In this document: positions 1 through 12,096 of the stretch, piece after piece | How the letters are laid out: the number at the start of each line of letters is the position of its first letter | How positions within the stretch are numbered: the first letter of the stretch is position 1 | Source: an uncultured Erythrobacter sp. | GTDB lineage: Bacteria; Pseudomonadota; Alphaproteobacteria; Sphingomonadales; Sphingomonadaceae | Length of the DNA stretch: 64,000 bases | Direction of reading: 5' to 3' | NCBI GenBank assembly: GCA_947501005.1 | Contig: CANMTU010000001.1 | Span: 1,264,501 to 1,328,500 of the forward strand | Program-made: the position numbers and the translations under genes | Notes under the pieces: generated by a model | The model's input: the letters and a program-made list of their open reading frames with translations, nothing else | Told to the model about the DNA's origin: nothing | The model's database searches: none

Positions 1-460
1 GCGCCGCAGGATAGTCCTTGGCATTATAGGCCAGCTGCCCTGCGATCATGTTGTACTGGCCGAGATTGGCAGCCGGCACCTTGCCGCTCTGCAGCATCGT
101 CTCGAGCCCTTGACGCTGCAGCGCCTCGTCCTTCGTCTTCTGCGCGATCTGCAGGATCATGTTGCCCGCGACGAAGCGGTCGTCGGCGGTGGTCGCCGCG
201 GCGGTGAGAGCCGGTATCTGGCCGCGGAAGGTCGCCACGTCGGCCCCCGCCTCGACCTGCTGGGCAAGCGGCTGATAGACGGCGACGAATTCCTTGGAAT
301 AATTCGCCTTCTCGGCGCCCTTCTGATCATCCTTCTTCTTTTTCTGGGCATGGGCGGGCGTTTCGGCGGCGGTTACCGCGAACAGGCCGGTCGTCGCGAG
401 CACCGCCGCAAGGGCGAAGCTGGACGAAGAGGCCGGACGCAGGAGACGGGAGAAAATCAT
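1..460 (-). CDS. Exported protein of unknown function, N-terminal part only
   Basis: The reading frame starts at the ATG at 458-460 and runs off the left edge after 153 codons, so the C-terminus is missing. An AAGGA-type ribosome site lies just upstream of the ATG. The first 40 or so residues form a signal peptide (MIFSRLLRP, hydrophobic stretch, then a likely cut after AHA), followed by a lysine-rich patch (QKKKKDDQKG) and an alanine/glutamine-rich helical region. That helical look could be a tetratricopeptide-type repeat array, but no repeat can be counted with certainty. It is divergent from gyrA across a 267-base gap that should hold both promoters; I could not pick out either. Function not recognised. 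Confidence 0.7.
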   Translation of the reverse strand, partial: MIFSRLLRPASSSSFALAAVLATTGLFAVTAAETPAHAQKKKKDDQKGAEKANYSKEFVAVYQPLAQQVEAGADVATFRGQIPALTAAATTADDRFVAGNMILQIAQKTKDEALQRQGLETMLQSGKVPAANLGQYNMIAGQLAYNAKDYPAA

Positions 461-727
461 CGAAGATCCTTTCGAAAATGAACGACGGCAAACCGGGAAT
501 ACGAACGGGTCGGAAACCCCGGCTTGAAAACATGTGTTGCGATCAATCTAGTCTAGCGGTCTGAATAGCGATTGAATATTGCACGAAGGCTGGGATCGCC
601 GGCCGGTTGCGCTTATATGTGGAAAAAGCGCTTGGCCCCCGTGGCCGGTTCCCGCCCTTGGTGGCTTCGATTGCGCAAATGTTCTAGACCCCGCCCTCCC
701 TCCAGATATTGACGGATCTCAAGCGTT

Positions 728-3561
<2,834 letters not shown>

Positions 3562-3565
<4 letters not shown>

Positions 3566-4227
3566 GCGGCTTTCCTGAAACCGTTCCTGATCGTCTGGAC
3601 CACGCCGGTCGCGATCAGGAACTGGCCCGCGAAATAGAGCGGCCAGATCAGCAGATCCGCCAGGTCGGCCGGCATCGCGCCAGCTTCGCGCGCGAAGATC
3701 AGCAGGTCGCTTGCGGCGAACATAACCGCGCCGATGCCGACCCGGTAGCGCGGAAAGCGGCTGATCCAAGCGGCGGCCGCCATCGCCCTGACCAGCGCGG
3801 CATAGACAGTCGAGAGCAGTCAGTTGGGCAGCGGATATGTCAGCAAGGCGCCGATTGCGGGGATCAAGACAATCAAGGCGATCGCCGCAAGTCTCTGGCT
3901 GCCGCTCGTCCGCGCGCGCCGATTGCGCAGGTAAAGCGCGATGGCGATGATGTGCCCCAAGGCGAACAACGCCCCGCCGACCAGATAACTCAGTTCCAGA
4001 ACGATATCGCCCAGCGCCCCGAGCGCCAGCACCGCAGTCAGCAACACGCTGTCCCGCCCCCGCCCGCGATGCGCCGCATACAGGGCAAGAAAGCCTACCC
4101 CCAGCCCCTTCCACAGCATCAGCCACAGGCCGCCGATCGCCTCGTCGGCGGCAAAATAATAGGAGATGCCCGTCAGCAGGCTCAGCAGAAGATAGGGCCG
4201 GTGTTCGGCCAGTGCGCGGCGCGGCAT
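3562..4227 (-). pseudogene. YhhN family (lysoplasmalogenase-like) membrane protein, broken by an in-frame stop
   Basis: Frame from ATG 4227 encodes 135 residues ending LLTYPLPN, then TGA at 3820-3822. The same frame continues at once with [18 protein letters not shown] and runs to 3562, giving about 221 residues together, the usual YhhN length. It is hydrophobic throughout. Conserved acidic membrane positions lie on both sides of the stop (ALGDIVLEL before, AASDLLIF after), so one base change (for example TGG or CGA to TGA) explains the break. YhhN proteins include lysoplasmalogenases and related eight-helix membrane enzymes. Either a recent nonsense mutation or a base-call error would fit. 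The downstream part could in principle restart at ATG 3783, but half a polytopic protein is unlikely to work. Confidence 0.7.
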
Positions 4228-4299
4228 GATTGCGTCCCCTCGTTTCGATTGCCGCTAGGGCTTGAAGCGTCCCCCATGCAAGGCCTAGGTGCGCGAGCT

Positions 4300-5667
4300 A
4301 TGGCAACTGACATCCAGATCATCGGCGGCGGCCTCGCCGGCAGCGAGGCGGCGTGGCAACTCGCGCAGCGGGGTTTCAAGGTTCGGCTTTCGGAAATGCG
4401 CGGCGGCGGCGACATGACGCCGGCGCACCAGACCAGCGGGCTGGCCGAACTGGTCTGCTCGAACAGCTTCCGATCCGATGACGACGAGAAGAACGCGGTC
4501 GGCCTGCTGCATCACGAGATGCGGCGCATGGACAGTCTTGTCATGCGCGCGGGGGAGAAAGCGCGGGTTCCCGCAGGCTCGGCGATGGCGGTCGATCGCG
4601 ACGTGTTTTCTGCCGAAGTCGAACGCGCGCTGGCCGATCACCCCAACGTCACCATCGTGCGCGAGCGGGTCGACGCCCTGCCGACCGACCGCCCCGCCAT
4701 CGTCGCCACGGGCCCGCTGACCGCACAGACCCTCTCGGCGAGCATCGTGGCAGCCACCGGGCGGGACCGGCTCGCTTTCTTCGACGCCATCGCGCCGATC
4801 GTCCACCGCGACAGCATCGACATGGACGTCTGCTGGATCCAATCGCGCTGGAACAAGCGCACCGAAGCCTCCAACGAGGACGGCGATTACATCAATTGCC
4901 CGATGACGAAGGACGAATATCTCGCCTTCCATCAGGGGTTGATCGATGCCGAAAAGACCGAGTTCCGCGAATGGGAAGCCGACACGCCCTATTTTGACGG
5001 CTGCATGCCGATCGAGGTAATGGCGTCGCGCGGGGTCGAAACCCTGCGATACGGCCCAATGAAGCCGGTCGGGCTCGACAATCCGCGCGACACGTCACCG
5101 GAGTTTCCGCAAGGGCGCTGGCCCTATGCCGTCGTCCAGCTGCGGCAGGACAACAAGCTCGGCACGCTGTGGAACATGGTCGGCTTCCAGACCAAGATGA
5201 AATACGGCGCGCAGGTCGAGCTCTTTCGGACTATTCCCGGCCTGCAAAGCGCTGAATTCGCGCGGCTCGGTGGGTTGCATCGCAACACCTTCCTCAATTC
5301 GCCCGTCGTCCTCGACCGCCAGTTGCGCCTGAACCAGGCTCCGAACATCCGCTTCGCCGGGCAGATTACCGGGTGCGAGGGCTATGTCGAAAGTTCGGCG
5401 GTCGGCCTGCTTGCCGGGATGATGGCGGCGAGCGAACTGGCCGGTCGTGTCTGGTCGCCCCCGCCCCGCACCTCGGCCTGCGGCGCGCTGCTGGCGCACA
5501 TTACCGGCGATGCCGAGGCCGAGACGTTTCAGCCGATGAACGTCAATTTCGGCCTGTTCCCGCCGCTCCACGACGTACCGAAGAAACAGCGCAAGGAGGC
5601 TTACACCGGCCGCGCCAAGGCGGATTTCGGCGCGTGGCTCGACGGCGCACGGGCGCTCGCCGCGTGA
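4300..5667 (+). CDS. trmFO: Methylenetetrahydrofolate--tRNA-(uracil-5-)-methyltransferase
   Basis: 455 residues, full length for TrmFO, the folate- and FAD-dependent enzyme that makes 5-methyluridine at position 54 in the tRNA T-loop. An FAD-binding Rossmann motif opens the protein ([19 protein letters not shown]), followed by the family hallmarks [13 protein letters not shown] and [19 protein letters not shown] near the C-terminus. I chose ATG 4300, eight residues before the Rossmann strand. ATG 4276 in the same frame would add eight residues (MQGLGARA) and cannot be excluded. The open frame extends far upstream to 3952 over the YhhN pseudogene, but that is antisense shadow. The gene ends directly against the stop of the convergent EF-hand gene. 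Confidence 0.93.
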   Translation: MATDIQIIGGGLAGSEAAWQLAQRGFKVRLSEMRGGGDMTPAHQTSGLAELVCSNSFRSDDDEKNAVGLLHHEMRRMDSLVMRAGEKARVPAGSAMAVDRDVFSAEVERALADHPNVTIVRERVDALPTDRPAIVATGPLTAQTLSASIVAATGRDRLAFFDAIAPIVHRDSIDMDVCWIQSRWNKRTEASNEDGDYINCPMTKDEYLAFHQGLIDAEKTEFREWEADTPYFDGCMPIEVMASRGVETLRYGPMKPVGLDNPRDTSPEFPQGRWPYAVVQLRQDNKLGTLWNMVGFQTKMKYGAQVELFRTIPGLQSAEFARLGGLHRNTFLNSPVVLDRQLRLNQAPNIRFAGQITGCEGYVESSAVGLLAGMMAASELAGRVWSPPPRTSACGALLAHITGDAEAETFQPMNVNFGLFPPLHDVPKKQRKEAYTGRAKADFGAWLDGARALAA

Positions 5668-6153
5668 TCAGCAGGCACAGCGCGGCTTCTTCTTCGCTGG
5701 CTTCGGTTTGGTCGCGGCGAATTCGCGCTGGTCGAGTTCCCGGTCGCCATCCGCGTCCGCACCTTCGAACTTTACGACCGTCGCCACCGCCCATTCCTCG
5801 AAGTCGAGCAGGTTGTTGCCGTCCTTGTCGAGTTTGCGAAACCCGTCGCTGCGGGTGGACAGCATTTCGGACCGGGTGATCCGCCGGTCGCGATTGCGGT
5901 CGTAGCGAAAGAAGCGCTGTTCCTCCTTGGTCAGCTCGGTCGCCTCCGGCGGAGCGGGCCCGCGCATGGAGCCGACATCGGCGATGGGCAGGAAGTCGGG
6001 ATCGTCGGCGTCGCCAGCATAGGGTGCCGGGATAGGCGGAGGGGCCGCCGCCTCAACCTCTGCCCGGGCCTGCCACCAGAACATCCCGACGCCTGCCAGG
6101 GTCAGCGCACCGACGGCGCCAAGAACGATACCGCGTGTCATGCACCGCGCCAT
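5668..6153 (-). CDS. EF-hand domain protein, membrane-anchored or exported
   Basis: 161 residues. Residues 8-28 form one hydrophobic helix after MARCMTRG, a signal anchor or signal peptide that places the rest in the periplasm. A proline/alanine-rich linker follows, then three canonical 12-residue EF-hand calcium loops: DRNRDRRITRSE, DKDGNNLLDFEE and DADGDRELDQRE. All three keep the acidic residues at positions 1, 5 or 9, and 12. The tail is lysine-rich and ends CAC. It is probably a calcium-binding protein; partner and process cannot be told from the sequence. The gene lies 24 bases after the squalene synthase-like gene in the same direction, so they may be cotranscribed. Start could instead be the ATG at 6141. 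Confidence 0.8.
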   Translation of the reverse strand: MARCMTRGIVLGAVGALTLAGVGMFWWQARAEVEAAAPPPIPAPYAGDADDPDFLPIADVGSMRGPAPPEATELTKEEQRFFRYDRNRDRRITRSEMLSTRSDGFRKLDKDGNNLLDFEEWAVATVVKFEGADADGDRELDQREFAATKPKPAKKKPRCAC

Positions 6154-6177
6154 AGCGGCCGTGTCGTAAAGGTTTGG

Positions 6178-6873
6178 TCAACGCCCGAACATCGCGATCC
6201 GCGCCGCCGCGAGCGGGCTGGTCCGATCGCCCATCAGCGCGCCGCCGCCCCGCTGCAACGCCCGCCGCGAAAGATTGCCGATCAGCGCAAGCGGCCTCAG
6301 GGCCTTCGGCAAACGGGGCAGCGCCGCCTCTTTTTCCAGATAGTCGGCGCAGATACCGTCCCGGCGATCCGATAGCAGCGCGGCGTCCGCGTAACCCCAG
6401 GCCCGGCCATGCAGGGCGGCCTTATCCTCGGCCTCCGACTGTCCGGCGAGGCGGGCCAGACTGGTGAAACAACGCGCCTTCGCCTGCGCCAGATGCCCGG
6501 CTTCGGCGATACCCGGTGCATCGCCCACCATCTGCTCCCAGCCATCCACCAATGCGCGCAGCCCGTCTTCCTCGCCGCGCCAGGCCCGTCCGACAGCGTC
6601 CAGCACGGGATCGCCGCGCGGGCGAAGGGCGACGTCCTCCCCCAAACGGTCCCGCCACCAGGCGAGGCGAATCTGCGCCAGCATCGGCTCGCGCGCCGTG
6701 CTCGCAATTCGCGCGAGCCGGTGATCGAGCGCGAGGGCGGCGGTGTAACCCTCGCGTAGGGACGCAGGTGCCAGCGCCAGGGCAAGCTGGCCGGTTTCGT
6801 TTAGTTCTTCGCGCAGATCGCTCACGCGGATTGCGAAACATGCAGGGCGATCGCTGTCAATGCCGCCCGGCAA
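6178..6873 (-). CDS. Squalene/phytoene synthase family protein (NDUFAF6-like)
   Basis: 231 residues with the segment EPMLAQIRLAWWRDRLGE near residue 63. This signature is shared by trans-isoprenyl diphosphate synthases of the squalene/phytoene type and by the mitochondrial complex I assembly factor NDUFAF6. The two Asp-rich DxxxD substrate motifs of true phytoene synthases are not convincing here: one DRRDG-type site is visible, not a matched pair. I therefore read it as an NDUFAF6-like member rather than a carotenoid enzyme. There are no carotenoid genes nearby. A role in complex I assembly is only an analogy; the nuo genes of this genome lie 35 kb away. Confidence 0.6.
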   Translation of the reverse strand: MPGGIDSDRPACFAIRVSDLREELNETGQLALALAPASLREGYTAALALDHRLARIASTAREPMLAQIRLAWWRDRLGEDVALRPRGDPVLDAVGRAWRGEEDGLRALVDGWEQMVGDAPGIAEAGHLAQAKARCFTSLARLAGQSEAEDKAALHGRAWGYADAALLSDRRDGICADYLEKEAALPRLPKALRPLALIGNLSRRALQRGGGALMGDRTSPLAAARIAMFGR

Positions 6874-6892
6874 GGGGCGTGCGGCGCGCGCG

Positions 6893-6908
6893 GTAACGAT
6901 GTCTTAAC
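6893..6908 (+). promoter_or_regulatory. CtrA-like box upstream of the Tad genes
   Basis: GTAA, seven bases, TTAAC. This differs by one base from the alphaproteobacterial CtrA consensus TTAA-N7-TTAAC. It lies 71 bases before the TadG-like start at 6979. CtrA controls flp/tad pilus genes in Caulobacter. The match is suggestive only. Confidence 0.3.
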
Positions 6909-6978
6909 CATGCCGATTGGCGAAAGAGTAAGCATCCCGGTTTATCCGATGATCCGGGCCAATCCTTACGAGGTTGTT

Positions 6979-8586
6979 ATGAACTCGAACCGAGTAACGA
7001 AATTCCTGGATCGTCTGCGGGCCGACAAGAGCGGCAACGCGATGATCCTGATGGCGCTCGGCATGCCGGTCCTGATCGGCAGTTCGGGGCTCGCCGTGGA
7101 CGTGGCCCAGTGGTATGTGTGGAAGCGCGAACTGCAATATGCCGTCGATCAGGCGGCTCTGGCAGGGGCCTGGTCCAGCGCGGAGCCCGAGGCGGCGGCG
7201 GATTACGCCGACCTCGCCGAACTGGAATACTTCGACAACCTCTCGGTTCTTGCGACCGATGCCAGCGATCCCGTGATCACCAAGGCGGATTACAATGGCG
7301 GAACGAACAACAGTGTCGTGGTGACCGCCACGACTTCGCGCGCCCTGCCCTTCAGCCAGATCGTCTGGGGCCAGCAGGTCGAGATCAGCGTGCGGGCGCA
7401 GGCATCCTTCCAGGCGGCAACGAATTATACCACCTGCCTCCTCGCACTCGATCCCGACGATTCCGCGGCGCTGGAGTTCGGCGGATCCACGACCGGCCTC
7501 GTCACCTGCGGCGCGGGCGCCTTGTCGACCAATGCGACCGCCGTGGTGAAAAACGGCACTCCCTCCGTCAGGATCAGCGACATCATCGCAGGCGGGGGCA
7601 TCGATCCCGGCCTGACGCAGAACGGCTCGGTCCACCAGTATATCAGCAATCTGTCGAACCCGTTCGAAGGGATCGAACCGCCTGCGAGCAGCACGCCGCG
7701 AACCTACGATTGCGGAACCAAAGGAGAAAGCGGCAGCGGGACCGCCGATGTCGTCACCACGACGACGACGACCTACACCTACTGGCAAGGCAGGAACCGC
7801 AGTTCCGCGACCCCCAACGTGACCTACACGGGTACTGGGTATCGGGAAGGCTCGGTCACCACGACGACGGCGACGAACCAGACCGTCGATGGATCCGTCA
7901 GCAACGGACTCACCGCGATTGCCAGCGATACCGAAGACTGGACCGGGAACCGCTACAACAGCAGCATCAAGAACACCTACATCTACGAGAAACAGAAGAT
8001 CGTCGTCGCGCGGACGTACAGCAACGTCAATATCGTGACGGTATCGTCCGGTAACGCGTTCAATCTGCAGCCCGGTACCTATTCGACGATCAACGTCGCC
8101 TGCCAGACCTATTTCAATCCCGGCGTTTACTACATCACCGGGTCGTTCGACCTCGGACAGAACCATCTGGTCGTCGGCGACGACGTGCTGTTCGTGCTGA
8201 CCGGCGACAATTCGGAAAATTTCAGCGTCAACAGCCAGTCGAAGGTCCGGCTTTCGGGCATTACCCAGAGCCGGCTGACATCCGTCTACGGCATGGCGGA
8301 GGACGAAGCCGCGCGATTGGCGGGGATGATCATTTTCGACGAGAAGTCCACCTCGCCGATCAGGATCAATGGCGGCGCCGACATCATCTTCGAAGGCACG
8401 GTCTATGCCCCCAACCGCAACGCGACCTTCAACGGGACCAGTTCGATGAACGGCAAGTGCATGATGCTGGCGGTCGCGACGATCAAGTTTACCGGGACGA
8501 ACGACTTCTCGAGCTTCTGCATCCCGCCGCAGCTCAATCCGTTCGACGTCGGCGGCACGACCATCCAGGTGAGGTTGGTGGCATGA
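6979..8586 (+). CDS. TadG-like Flp pilus assembly protein
   Basis: 535 residues. I chose ATG 6979, which has AGG five to six bases before it, over the earlier ATG 6910 because MNSNRVTKFLDRLRADKSGN is the usual opening of TadG-type proteins. The single hydrophobic helix (AMILMALGMPVLIGSSGLAVDVAQW) is a type IV pilin-like segment, followed by QYAVDQAALAGA as in TadE/TadG relatives. The long periplasmic remainder has two threonine runs near residues 255-310 and a beta-rich region of Ser/Asn/Gly repeats after residue 340. It probably sits in the inner membrane as a minor pseudopilin-like part of a tight-adherence pilus. It overlaps the next gene by ATGA. The core tad genes (tadA, B, C, cpaB) are not in the window. 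Confidence 0.75.
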   Translation: MNSNRVTKFLDRLRADKSGNAMILMALGMPVLIGSSGLAVDVAQWYVWKRELQYAVDQAALAGAWSSAEPEAAADYADLAELEYFDNLSVLATDASDPVITKADYNGGTNNSVVVTATTSRALPFSQIVWGQQVEISVRAQASFQAATNYTTCLLALDPDDSAALEFGGSTTGLVTCGAGALSTNATAVVKNGTPSVRISDIIAGGGIDPGLTQNGSVHQYISNLSNPFEGIEPPASSTPRTYDCGTKGESGSGTADVVTTTTTTYTYWQGRNRSSATPNVTYTGTGYREGSVTTTTATNQTVDGSVSNGLTAIASDTEDWTGNRYNSSIKNTYIYEKQKIVVARTYSNVNIVTVSSGNAFNLQPGTYSTINVACQTYFNPGVYYITGSFDLGQNHLVVGDDVLFVLTGDNSENFSVNSQSKVRLSGITQSRLTSVYGMAEDEAARLAGMIIFDEKSTSPIRINGGADIIFEGTVYAPNRNATFNGTSSMNGKCMMLAVATIKFTGTNDFSSFCIPPQLNPFDVGGTTIQVRLVA

Positions 8587-9017
8587 GCGCGCTCGTTACC
8601 GACGATGGCGGCTCCGTCGCGATCGAGACGGCGTTCGTCGCCCCGGTCCTGCTGCTGATGGGCCTCGGCGCCTTCGAGAGCAGCATGATGGTGGCACGTC
8701 AGGTGGAACTGCAGAACGCGGCAGCAGAAGCCTCGCAAATCGCCCTCGCCGCCGCGCCGACCGACGCGATCGCCCGCGCGACGGTGAAACAGGTGATCGA
8801 AACTTCGACCAAACTGCCGCCGGAAAATGTGGACGTCCTCGAACGCTACCGCTGCGATACGCAGCCGGCCTATGTGACCGAATCCTCCCTGTGCAGCGCC
8901 CATTATGCGCGCTTCATCCAGATCCGCATCCGCGATCGCTACGTGCCGAGCTGGGCGCAGATCACGACGCTCGGGACGGTCAATTACAATGTCGTGCGCA
9001 TGGTGCAGGTCGGATGA
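8583..9017 (+). CDS. TadE-like pilus assembly protein (first copy)
   Basis: 144 residues. The short N-terminus (MSALVTDDGGSVAIETAFV) leads into one hydrophobic helix with the Glu at the position typical of pseudopilins (IETAFVAPVLLLMGLGAFE). The ELQNAAAEASQIAL segment after it is also TadE-like. Two cysteines (YRCDTQ and SLCSAH) may form a disulfide. It starts on the ATGA overlap with the TadG-like gene and ends on an ATGA overlap with the second TadE-like gene, so the three are surely translated from one transcript. Role inferred: minor pseudopilin of the tight-adherence system. Confidence 0.75.
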   Translation: MSALVTDDGGSVAIETAFVAPVLLLMGLGAFESSMMVARQVELQNAAAEASQIALAAAPTDAIARATVKQVIETSTKLPPENVDVLERYRCDTQPAYVTESSLCSAHYARFIQIRIRDRYVPSWAQITTLGTVNYNVVRMVQVG

Positions 9018-9472
9018 TCGGCGCAAGGCATCTGGCCTGGGACGAGCGCGGGACTGCGGTCATCGAGTTCGGCCTGCTTCTGCCGGTGATCTTCGGCACG
9101 TTCCTGGGCGTGCTGCAGATCGGCATCAGCATGTTCGCCTACAACTCGCTGCGCAACGTGACCGCCGAGGCGTCGCGCTATGCACTGGTCGAATATCAGA
9201 ACAACCGACAGATGGCGGATTGGTCTGTCCTCGAGAATCGCATCGTGGCGATCGCACCCGGCTCCGGCCTGTCGCCCCAGCGCCTGACGGTGGACGTGGA
9301 GAAGGCCGCGATCCAGCGGGTGTCCGGCGCGATCGAACTGAAGATCAGCGTGACCTACCGGGTGCAATCGGTGCTGCCGTTCCTCGGTATCGACGAGATC
9401 GCGACGAACTACACCCGCCCGGTCTTCCTGATCGACGAGGCGCTTGCAACCGGCATCCCCGGCTCGATCTGA
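9014..9472 (+). CDS. TadE-like pilus assembly protein (second copy)
   Basis: 152 residues with the TadE pattern: short basic N-terminus (MIGARHLAWDERGTAVIEFG), a hydrophobic helix (LLLPVIFGTFLGVLQIGISMF) preceded by the conserved Glu, then SLRNVTAEASRYALV. The downstream periplasmic part is unrelated in length and composition to the first copy, so the two are likely distinct minor pseudopilins rather than a recent duplication. It is the last gene of the trio and is followed by a strong hairpin shared with the convergent pdhB. Confidence 0.75.
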   Translation: MIGARHLAWDERGTAVIEFGLLLPVIFGTFLGVLQIGISMFAYNSLRNVTAEASRYALVEYQNNRQMADWSVLENRIVAIAPGSGLSPQRLTVDVEKAAIQRVSGAIELKISVTYRVQSVLPFLGIDEIATNYTRPVFLIDEALATGIPGSI

Positions 9473-9488
9473 GCGGGCTTCGGGGCAT

Positions 9489-9522
9489 GAGGGCCGGGGC
9501 GGACCCCGCCCCCACTGCCCTC
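9489..9522. terminator. Strong two-part hairpin between convergent tad and pdh genes
   Basis: GAGGGC (9489-9494) pairs with GCCCTC (9517-9522), and inside it GGGGCGG (9496-9502) pairs with CCGCCCC (9506-9512) around a 3-base loop. There is no T tract on either side, so it is a candidate two-way transcript end or 3' stabiliser rather than a textbook terminator. Its right arm overlaps the pdhB stop. Confidence 0.5.
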
Positions 9523-10903
9523 AGTCGCGGTAACACACCTTCTTCGCTGCTGCGATGATCCGGTCGCTGTCGATCAGCGCCATTTTCTCGAGATTGGCGG
9601 CATAGGGCAGCGGCACGTCCTCGTTGCAGACCCGGGTGACCGGGGCATCGAGATGGTCGAACCCCTGCTCCATGCACAATGCCGTCACTTCCGACGCGAT
9701 CGAGCAGGTCGGCCAGCCCTCTTCCGCGATGACCAGCCGGTTGGTCTTGGCGAGTGAGGTCAGGATCGCCTCGGTATCCAGCGGCCGCAGGGTGCGCAGA
9801 TCGATGACTTCGGCCTCGATCCCCTCCTCTGCGAGCTTCTCCGCTGCTTCGAGCGACAGTCCGACAGCAATGGAATAGGACACGATCGTCACGTCGCCGC
9901 CCTCGCGCACGATCCGCGCCTTGCCGATCGGCAGGACGTGTTCGTCGAGTTCGGGCAGTTCGAAACTGCGGCCATAGACCAGCTCGTTCTCGAGGAAGAC
10001 CACCGGGTCCTCGCAGCGGATGGCGGCTTTCAGCAAGCCCTTCGCATCGTAGCTGTCGTATGGGGCGATCACGATAAGGCCGGGCACGCTCGCATACCAG
10101 GGTCCGTAATTCTGGCTGTGCTGCGCCCCCACCCGGCTCGCCGCGCCGTTGGGCCCGCGGAACACGACCGGGCAACGCATCTGCCCGCCCGACATGTAGT
10201 TCGTCTTGGCCGCCGAGTTCACGATGTGGTCGATCGCCTGCATCGCGAAGTTGAAGGTCATGAACTCCACGATCGGGCGCAGGCCGCCCATCGCCGCGCC
10301 CGTGCCGATGCCGGCGAATCCGTATTCGGTGATCGGTGTGTCGATCACGCGCTTCGGGCCGAATTCATCAAGCAGGCCCTGGGTGACCTTGTAGGCCCCC
10401 TGATATTGAGCGACTTCCTCACCCATGACGAACACGCGCTCGTCGCGGCGCATTTCCTCGGCCATCGCATCGCGCAGGGCCTCGCGCACGCTGACGGATG
10501 CCATGTTGGTGCCAGCGGGAATGTCGGGATCGGCCGGGCGCGCCTTGGCTTCGGGTTTGGTGATCTCAGCCTTGCTTTCGCCCTGCCCCACATCCCTGCC
10601 CTCGCCGTTGTCGGCAGCGGTTGTGGCGGCGGCGGGTGCCTCGATGTCGGAGGCGTCCTCGCCCTCCCCAGCCAGCATGGCAATCACGGTGCCGACCTTC
10701 ACGCCCTCGGTGCCTTCCTCGACCAGGATCCTGCCGAGCGTGCCTTCGTCGACGGCTTCGAATTCCATCGTCGCCTTGTCGGTCTCGATCTCGGCGATGA
10801 TGTCACCCGCGACGATTTCGTCGCCTTCCTGCTTCAGCCACTTGGCCAGCGTGCCCTCTTCCATGGTCGGCGAGAGCGCGGGCATCTTGAGTTCGATCGC
10901 CAT
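9521..10903 (-). CDS. pdhB: Pyruvate dehydrogenase E1 beta subunit with N-terminal lipoyl domain
   Basis: 460 residues. Residues 1-80 are a biotinyl/lipoyl domain with the lipoyl lysine K43 in [11 protein letters not shown] flexible Ala/Pro/Glu linker follows, then the E1 beta transketolase domain from about residue 130 ([25 protein letters not shown]). E1 beta pairs with E1 alpha (next gene) to decarboxylate pyruvate with thiamine diphosphate and pass the acetyl group to E2. A lipoyl domain on E1 beta is known from several alphaproteobacteria and Zymomonas. The gene begins three bases after the pdhA stop, so both are translated from one message. The E2 gene (pdhC) is not adjacent. Confidence 0.94.
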   Translation of the reverse strand: MAIELKMPALSPTMEEGTLAKWLKQEGDEIVAGDIIAEIETDKATMEFEAVDEGTLGRILVEEGTEGVKVGTVIAMLAGEGEDASDIEAPAAATTAADNGEGRDVGQGESKAEITKPEAKARPADPDIPAGTNMASVSVREALRDAMAEEMRRDERVFVMGEEVAQYQGAYKVTQGLLDEFGPKRVIDTPITEYGFAGIGTGAAMGGLRPIVEFMTFNFAMQAIDHIVNSAAKTNYMSGGQMRCPVVFRGPNGAASRVGAQHSQNYGPWYASVPGLIVIAPYDSYDAKGLLKAAIRCEDPVVFLENELVYGRSFELPELDEHVLPIGKARIVREGGDVTIVSYSIAVGLSLEAAEKLAEEGIEAEVIDLRTLRPLDTEAILTSLAKTNRLVIAEEGWPTCSIASEVTALCMEQGFDHLDAPVTRVCNEDVPLPYAANLEKMALIDSDRIIAAAKKVCYRD

Positions 10904-10906
10904 GGC

Positions 10907-11974
10907 TCAATACTCCTCCACGAGCACGTCGGTATACAATTCTTCCGGAGCCGGCTCAGGCGAGTTTTCGGCGAAGTCGGCCGCATCCGACACGCGGGCA
11001 CGGATTTCCTTGTCGATCGCCTTCAACTCGTCCTCGCTGCTGCCCTGTTCGATCAGCGTCTTCTTCAACCCTTCGATGGGATCGCGACCTTCGCGATAGC
11101 CCTGCACTTCCTCACGGGTGCGGTATTTCGCCGGGTCGGACATGGAATGTCCGCGATAGCGATAGGTGCTGCATTCCATCAGCACCGGCCCGTTGCCCTC
11201 GCGCACATAGGCGAAGGCGGTTTCGGCGGCTGCACGCACTTCGAGCACGTCCATCCCGTTGACGTTCATGCCGGGGATGCGGAACGCGGTGCCGCGCCGG
11301 TAGAATTCGGTTTCGGCGGAGCTCCGCTTGACCGCGGTGCCCATGGCATACTGGTTGTTCTCGACCACGAAGACGATCGGCAACTTCCACAGCGAAGCCA
11401 TGTTCATCGTCTCGTACACCTGGCCCTGGTTCGCAGCACCGTCGCCGAAATAGGCGAGGCACAACCCGCCATCCTCATTGTACTGATGGGCGAGCGCCAG
11501 CCCGCCGCCGAGCGCGACCTGCGCGCCGACGATGCCATGGCCGCCATAGAACTTATGCTCGGTGCTGAACATGTGCATCGAGCCGCCCTTGCCCTTGGAG
11601 ATGCCGGCCTGCCGCCCGGTCAGCTCGGCCATGATGACCTTGGGATCGATCCCGTAGGCGAGCATGTGGCCATGATCGCGGTAGCCGGTGATCACGCTGT
11701 CGAGATCGTTGTCGAGCGCGCTCTGCAACCCGATCGCGACCGCTTCCTGGCCGATATAGAGGTGGCAGAAGCCGCCGATCAGGCCGAGGCCGTAAAGCTG
11801 GCCGGCGCGTTCCTCGAACCGGCGGATCAGAAGCATCTGTTCGTAGAAGCGCAGCATCTCGTCATGGCCGGCATCGTAGCGCTTGTTCGCCTCGAAGCGT
11901 TCCTGAAGCGAGCGCAGCGCGAAATCGTGATCCTGCTCGTCGGCGGGATCGCTGTTTGCCGGGGCATTGGCCAA
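10907..11974 (-). CDS. pdhA: Pyruvate dehydrogenase E1 alpha subunit
   Basis: 355 residues, normal for the heterotetrameric E1 alpha. The thiamine diphosphate motif runs from GDGAANQG to ENNQYAMGT. The phosphorylation-loop region of the eukaryotic enzymes corresponds to YRYRGHSMSDP. The frame opens at TTG 11974, with an AAGGA ribosome site about nine bases upstream; no in-frame ATG precedes the conserved region, and the first internal Met (DEMLRFYEQM) would remove 43 residues. It works with PdhB encoded just downstream. The ftsB-like gene lies 122 bases upstream and carries its own terminator, so pdhA probably has its own promoter in that gap. Confidence 0.94.
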   Translation of the reverse strand: MANAPANSDPADEQDHDFALRSLQERFEANKRYDAGHDEMLRFYEQMLLIRRFEERAGQLYGLGLIGGFCHLYIGQEAVAIGLQSALDNDLDSVITGYRDHGHMLAYGIDPKVIMAELTGRQAGISKGKGGSMHMFSTEHKFYGGHGIVGAQVALGGGLALAHQYNEDGGLCLAYFGDGAANQGQVYETMNMASLWKLPIVFVVENNQYAMGTAVKRSSAETEFYRRGTAFRIPGMNVNGMDVLEVRAAAETAFAYVREGNGPVLMECSTYRYRGHSMSDPAKYRTREEVQGYREGRDPIEGLKKTLIEQGSSEDELKAIDKEIRARVSDAADFAENSPEPAPEELYTDVLVEEY

Positions 11975-12064
11975 GGGGACTTATCCTTATCTCATCAGAC
12001 AGTATGGCGCGGCTATAGGCACAGCCGCGCAGGCTGCGCAACACGCCGGGGCTTGGGGGAAGGG

Positions 12065-12087
12065 AAAAACCGCTACGGAAAAGCGGT
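12065..12087 (-). terminator. Intrinsic terminator of the ftsB-like gene
   Basis: Read on the minus strand: ACCGCT, a 7-base loop, AGCGGT, followed by five T. It begins nine bases after the ftsB-like stop codon and separates that gene from pdhA. Confidence 0.65.
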
Positions 12088-12096
12088 GTTGCCGCC

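Noticed and set aside
7755-7880. ACG-repeat tract in the TadG-like gene as a possible phase-variation switch
   Set aside because: It is a run of threonine codons in units of three bases; length changes would stay in frame.
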